Below the pieces are notes generated by a model. That model had not been told where the DNA came from. It worked only from the letters and a program-made list of their open reading frames with translations, and searched no databases. This document shows positions 61,152 to 64,000 of a stretch of 64,000 nt of DNA, piece by piece. This DNA comes from Salinibacter altiplanensis (GTDB taxonomy: Bacteria > Bacteroidota > Rhodothermia > Rhodothermales > Salinibacteraceae), in contig NZ_NCQY01000030.1 of NCBI RefSeq assembly GCF_002894645.1, positions 404,325 to 468,324 on the forward strand, given 5' to 3'. Each line of letters begins with the position of its first letter. Within the stretch, counting starts at the first letter, position 1. A program made the translations under genes and the position numbers.

Positions 61152-62537
61152 ATGCCCGACATTGGAATTATCGGGGCCGGAATCAGCGGCCTGGCGGCCG
61201 CATACCGCCTGCAACAACAGGGCCTCTCGGTTCAAGTACTTGAGGCCTCCGGGCAGACGGGCGGCGTGATTCAGTCGGAGTCGGCGGAGGGTTTCCTGAT
61301 CGAACACGGCCCGAACTCGATCCGGGCCGGCGATGCCGCCCTGGAGACATTGATCGACGCCCTCGACCTCCACGAGGATCGCGTCTGGGCCAACGACGTG
61401 GCCGACACCCGATACGTGGTGCGCAACGATCAGCCCACCCCCTTGCCTCGGTCGGTTGGCGCCTTCCTCACGACCGACTTGTTCTCCACCCGCGCGAAGT
61501 TGCGGCTCTTGGCGGAGCCGTTCATCGGCCGCGCCGCAGTCGAGGAGGAAAGCGTGGCCCGGTTCACGGAGCGGCGCCTGGGCCCGGAGGTCCTCAAGTA
61601 TGCCGTGGCCCCGTTCGTGGGGGGCGTGTTCGCGGGCACGCCCGACACCCTCTCCGTCCGGCATGCCTTCGAACGCTTAGCGGCGCTCGAAGACGAGTAC
61701 GGGTCCCTCCTCCTCGGTGCAATTCGGCGGGCCCTCACGAGCAACGATGAGGAGACGCCCGACACCCCCTCGGGGCTCTTCTCCTTCCGTGGCGGCCTCC
61801 AAGCCTTTCCCAACGCGCTGGCCGATGCGCTTGGGGACTGCATCGCCTTGAATGCCCCCGTCCATGCCCTCGCCCACGACGGGACTGCGTGGCGGGTGAC
61901 CGTTGCCCCCACCGACGCCGCCACGCACACCCGCTCCTTCGACGCCCTCGTTTGCACCGTTCCGCTTCATCGGCTCTCCGACATGAGGCTGGAGACCTCC
62001 GTGGACCTCTCTCCTCTCGGGGACGTCACGTACCCCCCCCTAAGCGTGCTGGCCCTCGGCTACGAGCGGGACGCAATCGACCATCCGCTCGATGGGTTTG
62101 GGATGCTCGTGCCCCCTGTGGAGGACTCGTTCGACGTCCTCGGGTCCATCTTTTCTTCGACGCTCTTTCCCGGCCGCGCCCCGGAGGGACACGTGCTCCT
62201 CACGACCTTCGTCGGTGGGGCGCGGGCCCCGCAGCACGCCACGTCCGATGCAGCGTCCCTTCAGGGCCTGGTCGCGCGCGACCTGGATTCTTTGCTCGGC
62301 GTGGACGCGTCCCCTGTCTTCCGGCGTCTCGTGCACTGGCCCCACGCCATTCCACAGTACGAGATCGGGTACGGGGCGGTGAAGAACACGCTTAACGCCC
62401 TGGAAGCAACACATCCCCGGCTTGCCTTCGCCGGCAACTACCGGGCGGGCGTGTCGGTGGGCGATGCCCTCGCCTCCGGCCTGCAGGCGGCCGACCGCCT
62501 GCTCGGGGCGAACGAGCAGGCCGGACAGCCTCACTGA
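61152..62537 (+). CDS. hemY: Protoporphyrinogen/coproporphyrinogen oxidase (HemY/HemG-type flavoprotein)
   Basis: A 461-residue FAD enzyme oxidising protoporphyrinogen IX (or coproporphyrinogen III) in haem synthesis. The FAD loop is IGIIGAGISGLAAAYRLQQQ at residues 4-23, followed by GGVIQSESAEGFLIEHGPNS. KYAVAPFVGGVFAGTPDTLSV near 155 is diagnostic for the family. The C-terminus has YEIGYGAVKNTLNAL and LAFAGNYRAGVSVGDALASG, the FAD-closing motif. It is full length. Its stop runs seven bases into the convergent gene. The A/T-rich 89 bases upstream (61063-61151) contain no other gene. Confidence 0.93.
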   Translation: MPDIGIIGAGISGLAAAYRLQQQGLSVQVLEASGQTGGVIQSESAEGFLIEHGPNSIRAGDAALETLIDALDLHEDRVWANDVADTRYVVRNDQPTPLPRSVGAFLTTDLFSTRAKLRLLAEPFIGRAAVEEESVARFTERRLGPEVLKYAVAPFVGGVFAGTPDTLSVRHAFERLAALEDEYGSLLLGAIRRALTSNDEETPDTPSGLFSFRGGLQAFPNALADALGDCIALNAPVHALAHDGTAWRVTVAPTDAATHTRSFDALVCTVPLHRLSDMRLETSVDLSPLGDVTYPPLSVLALGYERDAIDHPLDGFGMLVPPVEDSFDVLGSIFSSTLFPGRAPEGHVLLTTFVGGARAPQHATSDAASLQGLVARDLDSLLGVDASPVFRRLVHWPHAIPQYEIGYGAVKNTLNALEATHPRLAFAGNYRAGVSVGDALASGLQAADRLLGANEQAGQPH

Positions 62538-63274
62538 CGCCGCGCGTCGGCTCCTCCTGTCTCGGCGGCCAACTGGCGCACCAGCCGCCGCTTCACAACC
62601 GGCAAAAGCGTCTCCTGGTACGGAACGGTACGGGCAATCTTGGAAAAGTACGTGGCGGGATTGGGCAGGTCGCGGCGCTCTTCGATGAGCTGGAGCTTGA
62701 TCGTCGACGGGTTCGCGTCGACGTCCACTTCCGGAACGGTTTTGCAGTGGACCGTCTTCAGAGCGCGGTGGGTCTCTCCGTCGCCCTCGATGAGCGACAG
62801 CGTGTAGCGGAGGACATTCAGCTCTTCGTCGTCCCGGTGCGGCACCATGAGATACCCCTCTTGTACGTAGGACGGCACGATGCCCACCGTTTCGAGCTCC
62901 AGGCTGTCTTCGACCTGCTCGTAGACGGTCTGTCCCTCTTCGATAACGTCCCGGATGTGGGGCAACGCCCACCGGATCAGGTCCTCCACCTCAGCCATCT
63001 CACAACCGTCGAGGTCCGGCCACTCGTAGGTCAGGGCCTTCTCCTCCCAATCCACGCCCGCGATGCGGCCGGTGTCCGGCGTGCGGAAGTTTTCCGTCCG
63101 GTCCAGGATCGTCGTGAGTGCACCGTACAGCTTCACGAGTCGGCCGAGGTGGGGATAGACGCGCTGCTCCCCGAACGCGGACTGGGCCTTCTGCAGGCCC
63201 GCGAGCACTTGGTACTGCGTCCGCTCGACATCCTCGACGGCACGGGTAAACAGGTTGAGGCTGAGAGGATCCAT
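62531..63274 (-). CDS. Conserved-looking protein of unknown function
   Basis: A 247-residue acidic, soluble protein with no signal peptide. It starts MDPLSLNLFTRAVEDVERTQ, is helical for about 100 residues (VEDLIRWALPHIRDVIEEG), then has a strand-rich segment (YLMVPHRDDEELNVLRYTLSL, VHCKTVPEVDVDANPSTIKL) and ends with a basic tail (VVKRRLVRQLAAETGG). I do not recognise a family. Codon use and acidity look native, so it is a real gene. The ATG at 63274 is chosen; a longer in-frame start adds 21 residues without helix pattern. Confidence 0.75.
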   Translation of the reverse strand: MDPLSLNLFTRAVEDVERTQYQVLAGLQKAQSAFGEQRVYPHLGRLVKLYGALTTILDRTENFRTPDTGRIAGVDWEEKALTYEWPDLDGCEMAEVEDLIRWALPHIRDVIEEGQTVYEQVEDSLELETVGIVPSYVQEGYLMVPHRDDEELNVLRYTLSLIEGDGETHRALKTVHCKTVPEVDVDANPSTIKLQLIEERRDLPNPATYFSKIARTVPYQETLLPVVKRRLVRQLAAETGGADARRQ

Positions 63275-63420
63275 GGGACTGGGGCTGGACGCCTGAATGT
63301 GAAGCGAAAGACAACGTTGTGCGTAGAATTCATGCACGTAGTCGTCAGTCGCCCAAGAATCATTCCGGGTCAGCTCCGTCGTCGTTCGCGCCGGACGCAG
63401 CCGAGTCCCTGCGTTCCCCC

Positions 63421-64000
63421 TTACTCGGGGCGCATTTGTTCCATCAGGGCGTTTACCTGGCGGCGGGGCATACGGGTAAAGGCATTGAACTGCCCGCCCG
63501 CGGCCAAGGCCTCTCCGCCGTCGAACGTGACGACCTCCCCGTTCATGAAGGCGGACAGGTCGCTGAGCAAGAAACTGGCCAGGGTGGCCAGCTCGTCGGG
63601 CTCCCCGAAGCGACGCACCGGGATGCGCTCCCGCATTTTTTGCTCCAGGTCATCGTCGGGCACAAGCCGGTCCCACGCGCCGTCGGTCGGAAAGGGACCG
63701 GGAGCGACGGCGTTGAGGCGGACTCCCGCCCTCCCCCACTCCGCGGCCAGCGAGCGCGTCATGGCGACGATCCCGGCCTTCGACATGGCACTGGGCACGA
63801 CGTACGCACTGCCCGTCTCCGCGTACGTGGTGGCAATGGAGAGCACGACGCCCTCCGTGTCCCGCTCCAGCCACCGCCGCCCGCAGGCCTGCGTGCAGTA
63901 GAACGACCCGTACAGGTTCGTCTTCACGATGGCGTCGAATCCATTCGGGGAAATCTTTTCCGTCGGCGCCAGGAAGTTGGCCGCAGCGTTGTTGACGAGC
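63421..64000 (-). CDS. SDR-family 2,4-dienoyl-CoA reductase-like protein (C-terminal part, cut by window edge)
   Basis: The visible 193 residues begin LVNNAAANFLAPTEKI (the SDR NNAA motif) and continue with KTNLYGSFYCTQA, SIATTYAETGSAYVVPSAMSKAGIVAM and NAVAPGPFPTDGAW, ending with the C-terminal GGEALAAGG. The usual YxxxK is replaced by a Ser-Ala-Met-Ser-Lys arrangement with the Lys retained, as in dienoyl-CoA reductases of the DECR2 kind. It would reduce unsaturated fatty acyl-CoAs with NADPH. The Rossmann glycine loop lies beyond the right edge. Confidence 0.88.
   Translation of the reverse strand, partial: LVNNAAANFLAPTEKISPNGFDAIVKTNLYGSFYCTQACGRRWLERDTEGVVLSIATTYAETGSAYVVPSAMSKAGIVAMTRSLAAEWGRAGVRLNAVAPGPFPTDGAWDRLVPDDDLEQKMRERIPVRRFGEPDELATLASFLLSDLSAFMNGEVVTFDGGEALAAGGQFNAFTRMPRRQVNALMEQMRPE

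Noticed and set aside
1-64000. CRISPR arrays, insertion sequences or prophage genes
   Set aside because: No regularly spaced repeats, transposase motifs or phage structural genes were found on either strand.

Overview
The window looks like chromosome of an extremely halophilic, high-GC member of the Rhodothermota/Bacteroidota of the Salinibacter type. This is inferred from the sequence. Proteins are strongly acidic (Asp/Glu-rich glycine dehydrogenase, K+ channel, DUF493 protein). Bulk GC is in the mid-60s percent. Most starts lack a Shine-Dalgarno sequence, as in Bacteroidota. A secreted protease carries a type IX (Por) secretion C-terminal domain, and several genes (K+ channel with two RCK domains, MFS carrier, group II PLP decarboxylases) are of kinds common in haloarchaea.

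Layout. 1-642: start of metE (minus, runs off the left edge). 834-3711: class V aminotransferase, aldo/keto reductase, CIA30-like protein. 3894-15422: a co-directional run of deoxynucleoside kinase, plug-bearing outer-membrane barrel, YihY-type membrane protein, an Omp85/TamA protein and a 1726-aa TamB, which looks like an envelope-biogenesis block. 15473-19277 (minus): HAD hydrolase, MFS carrier, aromatic-amino-acid-type decarboxylase. 19455-23998 (plus): small acidic protein, single-chain gcvP, and a DarG-type macrodomain antitoxin with no DarT beside it. 24028-25680 (minus): 2TM K+ channel. 25919-28364: DUF3667 membrane protein and an LpxH-like phosphoesterase. 28404-33338 (minus): HMG-CoA lyase and two M16 proteins, one with and one without the zinc motif. 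33546-34411: DUF493 protein and rhodanese lipoprotein. 35086-35159: tRNA-Arg with anticodon GCG. 35276-39157 (minus): thiamine operon thiO-thiS-thiG-thiE-thiD, with a divergent DAO-family oxidoreductase. 40489-44021: a lower-GC patch with a subtilase split by an in-frame TGA and a propeller lipoprotein. 44292-49779: second group II decarboxylase, SPOR lipoprotein, and a deoC/aldehyde-dehydrogenase cluster whose two dehydrogenase genes look like a split ALDH16. 49883-55588: NtrC-type regulator, B12/iron-type binding lipoprotein and permease, polyprenyl synthase, MBL hydrolase. 55596-59335: HlyIII, DUF1232, OsmC and the methylcrotonyl-CoA carboxylase beta chain. 60047-64000: CsbD-like protein, chemoreceptor remnant, protoporphyrinogen oxidase, an unknown protein and the end of a dienoyl-CoA-reductase-like SDR.

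Connections. HMG-CoA lyase and the MCC-type carboxyltransferase fit leucine catabolism although they are 28 kb apart. deoC plus the two dehydrogenase genes would turn deoxyribose 5-phosphate into glyceraldehyde 3-phosphate and acetate. TamA and TamB form a known envelope pair. No rRNA, CRISPR array, insertion sequence or phage genes were seen. The most unusual items are the solitary DarG, the split ALDH16-like pair with a 100-base overlap, the nonsense-interrupted type IX-secreted subtilase, the three-frame chemoreceptor relic and the GCG tRNA-Arg.
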